A DNA stretch of 41,943 bases. Origin: an uncultured Pelagibacteraceae bacterium (GTDB lineage Bacteria; Pseudomonadota; Alphaproteobacteria; Pelagibacterales; AG-422-B15). Both the position numbers and the translations under genes were made by a program. Positions 24,487 to 34,969 of this stretch are shown here, piece after piece. The stretch is from positions 1 through 41,943 of the forward strand of contig CACNSH010000008.1 of the NCBI GenBank assembly GCA_902622985.1, given 5' to 3'. Below the pieces are notes generated by a model. The model had not been told where the DNA came from, searched no databases, and saw only the letters and a list, made by a program, of their open reading frames with translations. The stretch's first letter is position 1. Each line of letters opens with the position of its first letter.

Positions 24487-26088
24487 ATGTTTTTATCACA
24501 AACTCATAACATGAATAATCAACTAAATAATCAAATTTTAGAAAATGCCTCCACAGTAAGCCGTAATTTAAGTTCAGAGGAACTATACGAATTATCTCAT
24601 AAAAATGGTGAAGGACAGCTATCTAAACATGGCGCCTTAGTTGTTGAAACAGGAAAACACACAGGACGTTCGGCAAACGATAAATTTTTTGTAAAAGAAG
24701 ACGACAACAAAGATAAGATTCACTGGGGTGATACTAACGTGCCCATCTCGGAGGAAAATTATCAAAAAATAGCTAATTCATTTCTTGAATTTGCTAAAGG
24801 TAAATCGATATACGCTCATGATTTAATGGGTGGAGCAGATAGAAATCATTCTCTAAAGGTGACAATAATTACTGAGTATGCATGGCATGGTCTGTTTGCA
24901 AGACATCTTTTAGTAAGGCCAACGTCTGAAGAAGTTAATAGTTTCATTGCTGACTTCACTATAATTAACTTTCCAAGTTTAAAAATGGATCCTAATTATC
25001 ATGGAACAAATAGTGAAACAGCAATTATCGTAAATTTAAAAGAGAAGGTAATTCTAATTTCAGGAACAGAGTATGCTGGCGAGACAAAAAAATCAGTTTT
25101 TACTCTCCTTAACTTTTTGTTGCCAGAAAAACAAGTTATGCCAATGCATTGTTCGGTTAATACTGGAAATGATGGTAGCTCGGCAATCTTTTTTGGTCTT
25201 TCTGGAACTGGCAAAACAACGTTAAGTGCCGATCCAAATAGATCTCTATTGGGCGACGATGAACACGGCTGGTCTGACGAAGGACTATTTAATTTTGAAG
25301 GTGGCTGTTATGCAAAATTAATTAGACTGTCGCAAGAAGCAGAGCCAGAAATATATGCAACTACACAGAAAAAATTAACAGTAATTGAAAACGCAGTACT
25401 TAAAACTGATGGTGATCTCGATCTAGATGACAACTCACTCACTGAAAATACAAGAGGCGCATACCCTTTAGAATTTATTCCAAATGTAACACTAAACGGA
25501 AAAACATCTCATCCAAAAAACATTATCATGTTAACTGCGGATGCATTTGGAGTATTGCCTCCAATTTCAAAATTATCTCCTTCTCAAGCGATGTATCACT
25601 TTCTTTCAGGTTATACGGCTAAAGTTGCTGGAACAGAAATTGGACTATCAAATGAACCACAGGCAACATTTTCAACATGTTTTGGGGCTCCTTTTATGCC
25701 AAGAAATCCAATTGAATATGGGGATCTCTTGAAAAAGAAGATTTCTGAACATGAAGTGGATTGCTGGCTCGTCAATACAGGTTGGATTGGTGGAGTCTAC
25801 GGTGTTGGTAAACGAATAAGTATTAAAGATACGAGAATTTTGCTTAATGCAGCACTTTCAGGTGAACTAGCTAATATTGAAATGAGAAAAGATGAAAACT
25901 TTGGCTTTGAAGTTCCACTGAACGTTAATAAAGTGAATTCTTTAATTCTTAATCCAAAAAATTCATGGAGTGACCCTATAGCTTACGACTTACAAGCAAA
26001 AAAACTTGTCTCAATGTTTATTGAAAACTTTACTAAGTTTGAGGATGACGTCGATGATAATGTAAGATCTTCTGGCCCAGTAGCTTAA
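24487..26088 (+). CDS. pckA: Phosphoenolpyruvate carboxykinase (ATP)
   Basis: This 533-residue protein has the ATP-type PEPCK motifs. The substrate-binding [12 protein letters not shown] lies near residue 58. The P-loop [14 protein letters not shown] carries Lys243, and the metal-site LLGDDEHGW lies at 254-262. [11 protein letters not shown] and a C-terminal [15 protein letters not shown] are also present. It turns oxaloacetate into phosphoenolpyruvate, the first committed step of gluconeogenesis. The ATG at 24487 is used, with another at 24511. The gene is divergent from chvI as in rhizobia, and its stop interlocks with that of the convergent MFS gene in TTAA. Confidence 0.97.
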   Translation: MFLSQTHNMNNQLNNQILENASTVSRNLSSEELYELSHKNGEGQLSKHGALVVETGKHTGRSANDKFFVKEDDNKDKIHWGDTNVPISEENYQKIANSFLEFAKGKSIYAHDLMGGADRNHSLKVTIITEYAWHGLFARHLLVRPTSEEVNSFIADFTIINFPSLKMDPNYHGTNSETAIIVNLKEKVILISGTEYAGETKKSVFTLLNFLLPEKQVMPMHCSVNTGNDGSSAIFFGLSGTGKTTLSADPNRSLLGDDEHGWSDEGLFNFEGGCYAKLIRLSQEAEPEIYATTQKKLTVIENAVLKTDGDLDLDDNSLTENTRGAYPLEFIPNVTLNGKTSHPKNIIMLTADAFGVLPPISKLSPSQAMYHFLSGYTAKVAGTEIGLSNEPQATFSTCFGAPFMPRNPIEYGDLLKKKISEHEVDCWLVNTGWIGGVYGVGKRISIKDTRILLNAALSGELANIEMRKDENFGFEVPLNVNKVNSLILNPKNSWSDPIAYDLQAKKLVSMFIENFTKFEDDVDDNVRSSGPVA

Positions 26089-27353
26089 TTTAACTGAGCT
26101 TTTTTAATATCTTCATCATATGTTTTTCTTGCTAAGTGATAGCATAGAAGAGATAAAAAAGTAAATGCAGCCATTAAAGATGTAGACCATGACAATGGAT
26201 CTTTGAAATCAGCAAAAATTGTATCAGATAAATAGCCTGTAAAAAAACTGCCTATGCCCATACCTACAATATTTACCGCTAAAATCCAAATTCCAAGAAT
26301 TGATGTTCTTACTTTGTATGGAGATAAAGATTGAACAGCAGCAAATGTAGGTCCATAAAAAACTGTAACTTGAAAAGTAATTAAGAAGAGAGCAACATAA
26401 AAATAGATACTATCAGGAGAAGCAAATCTATAATAAATACTCATTGGAATTAAAAAAATGTAAATAACGATTAGAGCCAACATAGCTCCCGCCTTGTATC
26501 TCTTTGCAAAATAGTCACCAACAAAACCTCCAAAAATAGCTCCGATAGAGCCTCCGATAATAAAGAAGAGGCCAAATATTGCGGTGTATTCTTCTTCTTT
26601 AAATCCACGTTCTTGAACAGCCCACACAGTATCAAAGCCTCCAACGCCCAGGGGTATATGAGCTATAACGCCACCCAGCATTATCAGCCAGAGAGATCTT
26701 GAGCTCGTAATTGATTTAAAAGCGAGTTTAATAGTATCACTTATTTTTGATTGTTCTGTATTTGTATCATTTTTTTTATCAATTGCTCCTCGTGCAGGTT
26801 CAGTTAGAAAATAAATTAAGAAACCAATTATGATTCCTAAAACCCCAAGAGAAATAAAAATATTTCTCCAGCCAAAAATAGGGCCAAAAATACTTTGTAT
26901 CAGAAACCCAATCCCGACTCCTAGAGGTATTCCTAAATAGTAAATAGCAGTTGCAAGTCCTCTTCTTTCCTGAGGATAAACATCACTTAACATAGACATA
27001 GCATTGGGTGAAAGAGAAGACTCACCAACTCCAATTAGTGCTCTTGATAAAAATAAAGTTGAAATATTTTTTGCGAGGCCTGTTAGAGCTGTCATTGCAC
27101 TCCAAAACATAATACCTATTCCAATAATTTTAGTTCTACTAAATCTATCACCTAAAACACCAATAAAAACTGAGGCAACAGAATATGAAAATAAAAAAAC
27201 TAAACCTGTAAGCAAACCCCATTGAGTGTTTGTTAAAGCAAACTCTGTTTTAATTGTGTCACCAAAAGCAAAGAGTATGTTTCTATCAATAAAGTTAATT
27301 ATATTTAAAAATAGGAATATGATTAAATAAACTTTTGGGGAATGAGTTATCAT
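26085..27353 (-). CDS. MFS transporter, spinster-like
   Basis: This 422-residue protein has twelve expected membrane helices. It starts with the spinster-type [18 protein letters not shown] and carries the MFS loop motif [16 protein letters not shown] between helices 2 and 3. [19 protein letters not shown] follows. Family members carry diverse small molecules including lipids and organic acids, so no substrate can be assigned. It is the last gene of the zf-CHCC, polA, nucleotidyltransferase-cupin run, three bases after the fusion gene. Its stop overlaps that of pckA. Confidence 0.88.
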   Translation of the reverse strand: MITHSPKVYLIIFLFLNIINFIDRNILFAFGDTIKTEFALTNTQWGLLTGLVFLFSYSVASVFIGVLGDRFSRTKIIGIGIMFWSAMTALTGLAKNISTLFLSRALIGVGESSLSPNAMSMLSDVYPQERRGLATAIYYLGIPLGVGIGFLIQSIFGPIFGWRNIFISLGVLGIIIGFLIYFLTEPARGAIDKKNDTNTEQSKISDTIKLAFKSITSSRSLWLIMLGGVIAHIPLGVGGFDTVWAVQERGFKEEEYTAIFGLFFIIGGSIGAIFGGFVGDYFAKRYKAGAMLALIVIYIFLIPMSIYYRFASPDSIYFYVALFLITFQVTVFYGPTFAAVQSLSPYKVRTSILGIWILAVNIVGMGIGSFFTGYLSDTIFADFKDPLSWSTSLMAAFTFLSLLCYHLARKTYDEDIKKAQLN

Positions 27354-27356
27354 GAT

Positions 27357-28133
27357 CTATGACCTATTATAATCATCCTCATATCTTTTTATGTCGTCTT
27401 CACCAAAATAAGATCCTGTTTGAATTTCAATTATACTAAGAGGTTTCTCCAATTGATTTTCAAGTCTATGCGTAGACTCTGCAGGTATAAAAGCTGACTC
27501 ATTCTTTTTTAATAAAAAAGTTTCTGAATCTATTGTGACTAATGCCTCTCCTTTAATTACTGTCCAAACCTCCGATCTTTTACTGTGTGATTGCAAGCTT
27601 AATCTAGATTTTGGGTTCACTTGGATTTCTTTTACTTTGTGATCATCAGAGTCATCTATAACTCGAAACCAGCCCCATGGCCTCATTTCTTTAGTTCCAT
27701 TCCAATTTTTAAGTATCCAACTAGATGAATTCTTTTTAAAATCCCCTCCAACACCAAATTCAAATTTTACATTTTTATTATTTTTAAATTTTTCCATCTC
27801 AGGAATATTATCTGAAGTTCTATCCCCTCCATTTGCAAAAATTATTTTATTATCTGGATATTGATCTATTACTTTTTGAATTGCGCCTGAAGCTGAATTT
27901 AATTCATCATCAGTAAATTCAATAGCTTTATCCACTACAGATAAATTTGATACTATTTCAATTCTTTCCTCGATTGGAAGAAAAGGACTTCCTTTTTTTT
28001 GTACCAACCATTGATCAGAATTGACTCCTACAATAAGTTTATCTCCTAATTTTTTTGCATCTTTTAGATATGCTATGTGCCCACTGTGAATTGGATCAAA
28101 ACCTCCAGTAACAAGAACAATTACCTCTGACAT
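27357..28133 (-). CDS. Cytidylyltransferase-like domain fused to a mannose-6-phosphate-isomerase-type cupin
   Basis: This 258-residue protein has two domains. Residues 1 to about 145 are a nucleotidyltransferase of the HxGH class: GGFDPIHSGHIAYLKDAKK carries His16 and His19, then GVNSDQWLVQKKG. It resembles the RfaE/HldE or glycerol-3-phosphate cytidylyltransferase group. The ISSTK-like second motif is replaced (KKNSSSWIL, about 128-136). Residues from about 150 (MRPWGWFRVI) form a cupin like the C-terminus of type II phosphomannose isomerase/GDP-mannose pyrophosphorylase, with SLQSHSKRSEVW and IPAESTHRLEN giving metal-binding His and Glu. A role in making an activated sugar or polyol is likely; the substrate is unknown. 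Its ATG overlaps the polA stop by one base (TAATG). Confidence 0.8.
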   Translation of the reverse strand: MSEVIVLVTGGFDPIHSGHIAYLKDAKKLGDKLIVGVNSDQWLVQKKGSPFLPIEERIEIVSNLSVVDKAIEFTDDELNSASGAIQKVIDQYPDNKIIFANGGDRTSDNIPEMEKFKNNKNVKFEFGVGGDFKKNSSSWILKNWNGTKEMRPWGWFRVIDDSDDHKVKEIQVNPKSRLSLQSHSKRSEVWTVIKGEALVTIDSETFLLKKNESAFIPAESTHRLENQLEKPLSIIEIQTGSYFGEDDIKRYEDDYNRS

Positions 28134-30949
28134 TAATGAGCATCACTCCAATTTAGAGCATGGTTATGGTCAACTACTAAAGGCACAGAAAAATCGAATT
28201 TGGGCATTAATGCATTTTCCATTTCTTCTATAATAATTTTTTTAAAGTGGTCTAATTTACTTTTTTTTATTTCAAAAATTAATTCATCATGAACCTGTAA
28301 AAGCATTTTACAATCATTTGAATTTTTAATTTTACCATTTATTTTAATCATGGCTAATTTAATAATATCAGCTGCAGTACCCTGAATTGGTGCATTTATT
28401 GCTGCTCTTTCTTGAAAAGATCTAAGAGCAAAATTTTTGTCCTTAATTCTTGGAAAAAAGCATTTTCTTCCACAAATCGTCTCAACATAACCGTTATTTC
28501 TACAAAACTCCTTCGTATGATCCATAAATTCCTTGATTCCTGAAAATTTTTGAAAATATTTTTTTATAAAATCCCCTGCTTCATAATTTGATATTGAAAG
28601 CTGTTTTGCAAGTCCATAGGCTGAGATCCCATATATGATTCCAAAGTTAACTGCTTTGGCTTTTCTTCTTAATTCGTTATCTACTTCTTTTAGTTTTACA
28701 TTGAAAATTTCTGAGGCAGTAATTTGATGAATATCTTCATTATTTATAAACGCTTCCTTTAGTTGTGCCACGTTAGCCATATGTGCGAGAACTCTTAGTT
28801 CAATTTGACTATAATCGGCAGCAAACATCACATAGCCTTGATCGGGTATAAAGGCCTTTCTAATTGATTTCCCTTCCTCAGTTCTTATCGGAATATTTTG
28901 TAGGTTTGGATCTGATGATGCCAGTCTTCCTGTATTAGTTGAAGCCATAGCAAATGAAGTGTGTATTCTGCCTGTTTTTTCTACAATATGATTTTGAAGT
29001 GCATCTGTATATGTATTCTTTAATTTAGAGATTTGTCGCCACTGAATAATTGTATCAGCAACTTTATTTCCTTCATATGCAAGATCTTCTAAAACTTCAA
29101 TACCTGTGGATTTTTCACCAGTTTTGGTTTTTTTAGGTGGCTTAAGTTTTAATTTATCAAATAAGATTTCAGATAATTGTTTTGGAGAGCCAATATTAAA
29201 TTTTGAACCTGTTTCCTTATATATTTTTTTTTCAAGCTTCTCTATTCTTTGTGAGAATTGTAATGATAAATCATTTAGATATTTCTTATCAACTTTAATT
29301 CCATTGGTTTCCATTGATTGGATCGGATTAATTAGTTCTCTTTCAATGTTGGTATAAATATAATTGCCTTTCTCTTGTTGAACTCTTTTTTTTAAAAACA
29401 AATATAATTTATAAGTTATTTCTGCATCCTCAGCTGCATAATTTAGTGCGTCATCAATTTTCACTTTGTCAAAAGTAATCTGTGATTTACCACTACCAAC
29501 TATATCTTTAAATTTAATTGTTTCTCTGTTTAAATGAATATTGGCTAATTCATCCATATTATGCCGATTGACGCCTGCATCGAGAACATAAGACATTAAC
29601 ATGGTGTCGTGAAAACCCCTTACTTCAACTCCATATTTATTTAAAATTGAATTATCATATTTAATATTGTGGCCTATTTTAATTATGGACTCATCTTTCA
29701 TTAAAGGGGCAATTATTGATAGAAAACTTTTGAGAGATATTTGGCTTTGAATTTTCTTTTCATCATGGTCAACATGTTGCACCGGAATATAGTAGGCAAT
29801 TTTCTGGTTAAAACAAAAAGAAACGCCAACTAGATTAGCCTCGATTATATTGAGCGAGTCTGTTTCAACATCATATACAAATTCACCCACATCATAGATT
29901 TCGCTAACCAGCTTTTTAAGTTTTTTTTCATCATTTACTAAATTGTAAGAAGATTTGGAATTTGAAATTTTGACCGATTTTTTAAAATTATCATCTGATT
30001 TTTCAACTTGCTTATTAAAATTTTTTAGTTTTTTGGTGCTTGTTAGCTTTTTGGATGTAATTTTTATATTTGGATTTTTTTTTCTAATCCTTTCAGATAA
30101 CTTCTTTAACTCCAGCTCATCTAAAAAAGGAACTAAAGTCTCAACAGAAATTTCTTTTTTAACTAAATCATCGAGAGCTGGAATATTGTTTACATCCCTT
30201 TTCAACGTAACTAATTCTTTACTTATAAGGATATTTTTCTTACTATCCCTGATTGTTTCTCTGCGCTTTTGCTGTTTAATTTCCTCATAGTTTTCCAAAA
30301 GATTCTCAATACTCTGAAATTCAATAATAAGCTGCGCTGCAGTTTTAATTCCAATACCTGGTGCACCTGGTACATTGTCAGAACTATCACCAGCCAGTGC
30401 TTGAACATCAATAACATTTTTTGGACCAACACCAAACTTTTCTAGGACTTCATTCGGGCCAATTGTTTTATTTTTCATTGTATCGATTAATTTCACCTGA
30501 TTTGAAACAATTTGCATAAGATCTTTATCAGAAGAAACTATAGATACACTCCACTTTTTATTTTCGGCGAGTGATGCATATGTTGCAATAATATCATCTG
30601 CTTCATAACCACTTAATTCAATCGATGGTATGCCAAAAGCTTTCACAGCATCCTTGATTATTTTAAATTGTGGGATTAAGTCCTCAGGTGGTTCACCTCT
30701 ATTAGCTTTATATTCTTTGTAAATATCATTTCTAAAAGTTTTTCTGGCACTGTCAAAAATTACTGCTAGATGTGTCGGGCTAATTTTTTTGTCAGTATCT
30801 TCAATTAATTTATAAAGCATATTACAAAAACCATTCACCGCTCCGGTTGGCAGCCCATCACTTTTTCGATATAGTGGTGGCAATGCATAATATGCTCTAA
30901 AAATATATCCTGACCCATCAACCAAAAAAAGGTGATTTTTTTCTGCCAT
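28133..30949 (-). CDS. polA: DNA polymerase I
   Basis: This 938-residue protein has all three domains. The 5' nuclease occupies about residues 5-290 (LVDGSGYIFRAYYALPP, SGYEADDIIATYA, GDSSDNVPGAPGIG). A basic linker follows. The 3'-5' proofreading domain starts at about 350, with the catalytic Asp360 and Glu362 in YDVETDS and later HNIKYD and YAAEDAEIT, so proofreading looks intact. The polymerase domain carries ADYSQIELRVLAHMA, KAVNFGIIYGIS and QVHDELIFE. It fills gaps and removes primers in replication and repair. The start codon directly follows the stop of the zf-CHCC gene with no gap. Confidence 0.97.
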   Translation of the reverse strand: MAEKNHLFLVDGSGYIFRAYYALPPLYRKSDGLPTGAVNGFCNMLYKLIEDTDKKISPTHLAVIFDSARKTFRNDIYKEYKANRGEPPEDLIPQFKIIKDAVKAFGIPSIELSGYEADDIIATYASLAENKKWSVSIVSSDKDLMQIVSNQVKLIDTMKNKTIGPNEVLEKFGVGPKNVIDVQALAGDSSDNVPGAPGIGIKTAAQLIIEFQSIENLLENYEEIKQQKRRETIRDSKKNILISKELVTLKRDVNNIPALDDLVKKEISVETLVPFLDELELKKLSERIRKKNPNIKITSKKLTSTKKLKNFNKQVEKSDDNFKKSVKISNSKSSYNLVNDEKKLKKLVSEIYDVGEFVYDVETDSLNIIEANLVGVSFCFNQKIAYYIPVQHVDHDEKKIQSQISLKSFLSIIAPLMKDESIIKIGHNIKYDNSILNKYGVEVRGFHDTMLMSYVLDAGVNRHNMDELANIHLNRETIKFKDIVGSGKSQITFDKVKIDDALNYAAEDAEITYKLYLFLKKRVQQEKGNYIYTNIERELINPIQSMETNGIKVDKKYLNDLSLQFSQRIEKLEKKIYKETGSKFNIGSPKQLSEILFDKLKLKPPKKTKTGEKSTGIEVLEDLAYEGNKVADTIIQWRQISKLKNTYTDALQNHIVEKTGRIHTSFAMASTNTGRLASSDPNLQNIPIRTEEGKSIRKAFIPDQGYVMFAADYSQIELRVLAHMANVAQLKEAFINNEDIHQITASEIFNVKLKEVDNELRRKAKAVNFGIIYGISAYGLAKQLSISNYEAGDFIKKYFQKFSGIKEFMDHTKEFCRNNGYVETICGRKCFFPRIKDKNFALRSFQERAAINAPIQGTAADIIKLAMIKINGKIKNSNDCKMLLQVHDELIFEIKKSKLDHFKKIIIEEMENALMPKFDFSVPLVVDHNHALNWSDAH

Positions 30950-31126
30950 TTATTTAAGTATAAATAATTTACTACAATACGGACAGACGATCTGGTTATC
31001 ATTCCCCATATCAAGGTATACTTTTGGATGACCTAATGGACCTTCAACTCCAGCACAGCTTATTTTTTTTGAATTTACATATTCAAGATCCTTGTTTTGT
31101 TCGCTTTTTATTTCTGGAGAATTCAT
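30950..31126 (-). CDS. Zinc-finger (zf-CHCC) mini-protein, 58 residues, NDUFS6-like
   Basis: The ORF begins at ATG 31126 and ends with TAA at 30950-30952, directly against the polA ATG. The product has the CHCC pattern: Cys24 in ISCAGVEG, His33 in LGHPKVYL, then Cys48 and Cys51 in IVCPYCSKLFIL. This matches the zf-CHCC family. The mitochondrial relative NDUFS6 binds zinc in respiratory complex I, and alphaproteobacterial homologues are thought to act with NADH dehydrogenase. The length and ligand spacing are complete. It is the first gene of the polA operon. Confidence 0.9.
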   Translation of the reverse strand: MNSPEIKSEQNKDLEYVNSKKISCAGVEGPLGHPKVYLDMGNDNQIVCPYCSKLFILK

Positions 31127-31188
31127 AAGTAGAATGATACAAGAAATTACTTTGAAAAACTATTAATTCTAATATTTATTATTTTTTT

Positions 31189-32118
31189 ATGTCAAGCGAT
31201 GTCGCTATATCAGTAAGAAATTTAAATAAAATTTACGACGTTGGATCTAAAAATCAGAAAGTAGCTCTAAATAATATCTCCCTCCAAGTAAAGAAAGGTT
31301 CGATATTTGGATTGCTAGGACCTAATGGTGCAGGCAAATCAACTTTTATCAATATTTTAGCTGATCTGGTAAGAAAAACATCAGGACATATAGACATATT
31401 TGGCATGAGCCATAATGAAAAGTTGAAAGATGTAAAAAAATTAATGGGTATCGTTCCTCAAGAATTAAATATTGATCCTTTTTTTACCCCATATGAGTTA
31501 TTAGAAATCCAGGCTGGTTTATTTGGTGTTCCAAAAAATAATAGAAGAACTGATGAGATACTAAAGCTTCTTGCGCTTGAAGATAAATCACACGCATATG
31601 CTAGAACATTATCTGGAGGAATGAGAAGAAGATTACTTATAGCCAAGGCAATGGTTCATAATCCTGAAATATTAATTCTTGATGAACCAACAGCAGGAGT
31701 GGATGTTGAACTTAGGGCAAATTTATGGGCAAATATAAATAAATTAAATAATGAAGGTAAAACAATTATCATTACAACTCACTATTTACACGAAGCAGAA
31801 GAGCTGTGTAATGAAATCGCAATAATAGATAATGGTAATTTAATAGCAAAGAATACGACATCAAACATAAAATCATTAATTGACAGAAAGCAAATAGTTA
31901 TCTCACTAGATGATGAAAATTTTAATCTAGAGCCATTAATAGGATTAAATGTAGAATATGAACGAATCAATAACACTCTGATAATCAATTACAAGCCTAG
32001 CGAAATCAGATTCAATAAAATTTTGGATGCATTACAATTATCAGATATTCAGATTAAAGATTTAACTATACATGAGACTAAGCTTGAAGACGTATTTCTT
32101 AAATTAACTAAGAATTAA
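31189..32118 (+). CDS. ABC transporter ATP-binding protein, ABC-2/drug-export type, without adjacent permease
   Basis: This 309-residue ATPase has Walker A GLLGPNGAGKSTF (near residue 40), Q-loop IVPQELN, signature LSGGMRRRL, Walker B ILILDEPTAGVDVE and H-loop TTHYLHEAEEL. A C-terminal domain of about 80 residues follows. This is the form found in YadG/CcmA/NodI-like exporters of the ABC-2 group. No permease gene (such as yadH) lies beside it: upstream is the divergent zf-CHCC gene and downstream the convergent MMPL gene, which overlaps by 11 bases. The partner must be encoded elsewhere. Function could be export of lipid, polysaccharide or a toxic compound. Confidence 0.87.
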   Translation: MSSDVAISVRNLNKIYDVGSKNQKVALNNISLQVKKGSIFGLLGPNGAGKSTFINILADLVRKTSGHIDIFGMSHNEKLKDVKKLMGIVPQELNIDPFFTPYELLEIQAGLFGVPKNNRRTDEILKLLALEDKSHAYARTLSGGMRRRLLIAKAMVHNPEILILDEPTAGVDVELRANLWANINKLNNEGKTIIITTHYLHEAEELCNEIAIIDNGNLIAKNTTSNIKSLIDRKQIVISLDDENFNLEPLIGLNVEYERINNTLIINYKPSEIRFNKILDALQLSDIQIKDLTIHETKLEDVFLKLTKN

Positions 32119-34789
32119 TTTTTTTTCTTGGAAATAATTTATCAAGCACAACAGCTAGAGCGGGTAATGTCGTCATCGCACAAACCATATTTATTATAAA
32201 CATAAAGGTAAGAAGTGATCCCATGTCTGCCTGAAATTTTAGCGCAGAGAATGACCATGTTGAAACACCGATTGCTAGAGTAATAGCAGTAAATACTACT
32301 GCAGCGCCTGTATTTGCAAAAGTATGCTCAAATGCCTCTGTAATACCAAGGCCTTCTTTCATTCTCATATTTAATCTATTGTATATATAAAAAGCATAGT
32401 CTACTCCAACGCCAACGGCCAAAACCATAACTGGTAAGGTTGAAACCTTAAGGCCAATTTGAGCTAAGTCCATAAACGCATACCCTAGCATTGTTGCAAA
32501 GGTTAGAGGAACTGTACAGCAAATAGTTGCTCTCCAGTCTAAGTAAGTAGCAAAGACAAGAATTATAATTACGATATACACAGCTATCATCATAGGTAAT
32601 TCCCCTTCTTCAATAACTTGATTTGTTGCATGTTGAATTCCTACTGTTCCGCTTGCCAACCTGTACTTGATTTCATCTGTGTCAAAGAGAATATGAGAGT
32701 ATTCTGGGTTTTCTTGAAAAAATTCCTTAAAGACTATTTCAGATTTTTTTATATCACTAACCCTAAAATCAGTCTTTGCATCATATGAGTCAATGTCACG
32801 ATAGTAAGCAACCAAATTTGTGGTCCATAAATTTCTTGAATTAAAGCCCTTTTCGTAACTAAAATCAGTAAATTCATCATCAGTAAAAATTATAGGATTT
32901 TCAACACCTAAATCTTCAACGGGTAGTTCATTACTTCCAACAAAACTAGCATCAGGGATTATTTCAGTACCTTCTGCTGGCTTTTCGATTAAAACCCTAA
33001 ACGTTAATGTCTCATCTGAATCTCTAAATTTTTTGTTATATTCTTCGAGAACTTCTACTAATCGACTAATTGTCGTAGCTTTATGATCCTCTGTGAAAAC
33101 ATATATAGGCATTATAGAGCAAGCTTCGTTTATTAGGCCCGTTGAAGGGTCAACAACACTTGTAGCAAATGCAAGTGCTCTCTCATTTCTTGGAAGATAA
33201 GTCCATTTTAAGTTACCTTCCGCGTATCCGCTTAAAGCTCTTTTTGCAACACTTGATAAAGAAATTACTTTTGTGACACCCGGAATATTTTCTAAATACC
33301 AATGTAAGTTGTCCTGCGCTTCCATTATATAATCTGATCGACAAGGATTTATTCCCCCTGTTGCACCAGTTTCAGCAATAACAACGAGAACGTCAGTGGT
33401 CACGGCGTACCTTTTAGTTATTTCGTTAATGTCTTTATTATATCTAGCTTCAGGTCTTAATTCCGGCGCACCAGCGTGTAAGTCTCCAACATGTCTTTCA
33501 CTCGCTAGATAAGTTGCCCCTGCAAAAAGTAATGCGCTGACAGACAAGGTAATGACGGCGGGTTTGGGTCTAGCAAGTAATCCAAAAAAGCCCATTAAAT
33601 TTTGTCTATAAGTTATTGCTGCTTGGGCTCTTGTTGCAAAACTTTTGTTATATCTTGCATAAGAAGCAGCTAATGGAAGCATAACAAGGTTTGTAATTAT
33701 TTTAAATGCAACGCCTATCGATGCGGTTATTCCTAATTCTTGTATCATACCAATAGGAAGTAAAATCAAAGTTCCAAAACCAACTAAATCTGTAACTAAA
33801 GCCATTGTTCCAGGCACTAATAATCTTGAAAACGACGCCCTAGCTGCGTATTCTGCTGTTTGGCCCTCTATTACTTCTTTTGTAATTTGGTTAACTTGTT
33901 GTATTCCATGAGATACTCCTATTGCAAATACTAGGAAAGGTACGAGAATTGCAAGAGGGTCTAGTCCAAATCCTAAGATCTTTAACATTCCAAACTGCCA
34001 AATCAATGATGTTAATGAGCAAATGAGTGGAAGAAATGTAAGTGTCCATGATCTGGAATACCAATAAACAGCAAGTACTGTTAGTAAGAATGCAAGCCCG
34101 AAGAATATTATAACATTGTAAGCCTCACTTGCTATATCTGAAATCATTTTCGCAAAGCCAATTATTTCAACTCGATAATTACCTTTTTCAAATTCGTCTC
34201 TTATAACCTCAATGTCTTGTCCCAATTGAAGATAATCTAATCTCTCACCTGTCTTCCTATTATACTCAGTTAGCTCAACTTTAATTAAAGAAGATGTAAA
34301 ATCATTAGATACGATACTGCCTACATGACCGCCAGTAAGTATTCTTTCTTTAATCTTATTTATTTCTGCATCATTTAATTTTTCTGGAGTTAAATTTCCT
34401 GGAATTACCTCAGTACTTTCAAAGCCTTCTTCAGTTACACGCATCACTTTCACATTTGGTGTCCATAATGATTGCATTGAACCCTGATTTACGCCTGGCA
34501 AATATCTAATCGTCTGATTAAGCTCAAATAGTTTTTTAAAATATTCTTTATTGAATATGTCGCCATCTGTTGTTCTTAATGCAACAGTAATACTATTTGT
34601 TCCACTTAGATCATCTTGATACTCATAGTAAGTTTTTACAAATGAGTGATTACTTGGAAGTTGTTTATAGAATCCTGCGTCCATTCTTATCTGAACTGCA
34701 AAATATCCCATTATTAAAGTGAGAAGAACAAAACTCAAAAGAACCGGTAGGCGAAATTTAAAGAACCAATTTTCTATTTTTTGCAACAT
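32108..34789 (-). CDS. RND superfamily transporter of the MMPL/Patched type
   Basis: This 893-residue protein has twelve expected membrane helices in two groups of one plus five, each preceded by a large periplasmic domain. Sterol-sensing-domain-like regions are seen at VPFLVFAIGVSHGIQQVNQI and VMVLAVGVGVDYAFYIYNRL, the helix-4 and helix-10 positions. The start reads FRLPVLLSFVLLTLIMGYFA. Relatives move lipids, hopanoids or hydrophobic compounds using the proton gradient. No periplasmic adaptor or outer-membrane factor gene is beside it. It is divergent from the di-iron protein gene across 219 bases and has a perfect TATAAT on its strand at 34862-34867, about 75 bases before the ATG. Confidence 0.88.
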   Translation of the reverse strand: MLQKIENWFFKFRLPVLLSFVLLTLIMGYFAVQIRMDAGFYKQLPSNHSFVKTYYEYQDDLSGTNSITVALRTTDGDIFNKEYFKKLFELNQTIRYLPGVNQGSMQSLWTPNVKVMRVTEEGFESTEVIPGNLTPEKLNDAEINKIKERILTGGHVGSIVSNDFTSSLIKVELTEYNRKTGERLDYLQLGQDIEVIRDEFEKGNYRVEIIGFAKMISDIASEAYNVIIFFGLAFLLTVLAVYWYSRSWTLTFLPLICSLTSLIWQFGMLKILGFGLDPLAILVPFLVFAIGVSHGIQQVNQITKEVIEGQTAEYAARASFSRLLVPGTMALVTDLVGFGTLILLPIGMIQELGITASIGVAFKIITNLVMLPLAASYARYNKSFATRAQAAITYRQNLMGFFGLLARPKPAVITLSVSALLFAGATYLASERHVGDLHAGAPELRPEARYNKDINEITKRYAVTTDVLVVIAETGATGGINPCRSDYIMEAQDNLHWYLENIPGVTKVISLSSVAKRALSGYAEGNLKWTYLPRNERALAFATSVVDPSTGLINEACSIMPIYVFTEDHKATTISRLVEVLEEYNKKFRDSDETLTFRVLIEKPAEGTEIIPDASFVGSNELPVEDLGVENPIIFTDDEFTDFSYEKGFNSRNLWTTNLVAYYRDIDSYDAKTDFRVSDIKKSEIVFKEFFQENPEYSHILFDTDEIKYRLASGTVGIQHATNQVIEEGELPMMIAVYIVIIILVFATYLDWRATICCTVPLTFATMLGYAFMDLAQIGLKVSTLPVMVLAVGVGVDYAFYIYNRLNMRMKEGLGITEAFEHTFANTGAAVVFTAITLAIGVSTWSFSALKFQADMGSLLTFMFIINMVCAMTTLPALAVVLDKLFPRKKINS

Positions 34790-34861
34790 TCTTTAATTAA
34801 TGATTTCTTTTAATGATAGTCGCACAAAATATGAGAAATTAACGATTTTGTACATTATTAA

Positions 34862-34867
34862 ATTATA
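34862..34867 (-). promoter_or_regulatory. Candidate -10 element of the MMPL transporter gene
   Basis: A perfect TATAAT on the minus strand lies about 73 bases upstream of the MMPL start. A TTGAAA is nearby but only 14 bases away, shorter than the normal spacing, so the promoter is only a candidate. The rest of the 219-base region is extremely AT-rich and contains no other gene. Confidence 0.3.
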
Positions 34868-34969
34868 AACGTTTGCCACATTTTCAAGCATTATATAAAG
34901 TAAGAATAATGACGTAAAATTTTTAATTATTTAAATTATTGTTTTTATTTTATTTTTTAATAAATAAAG

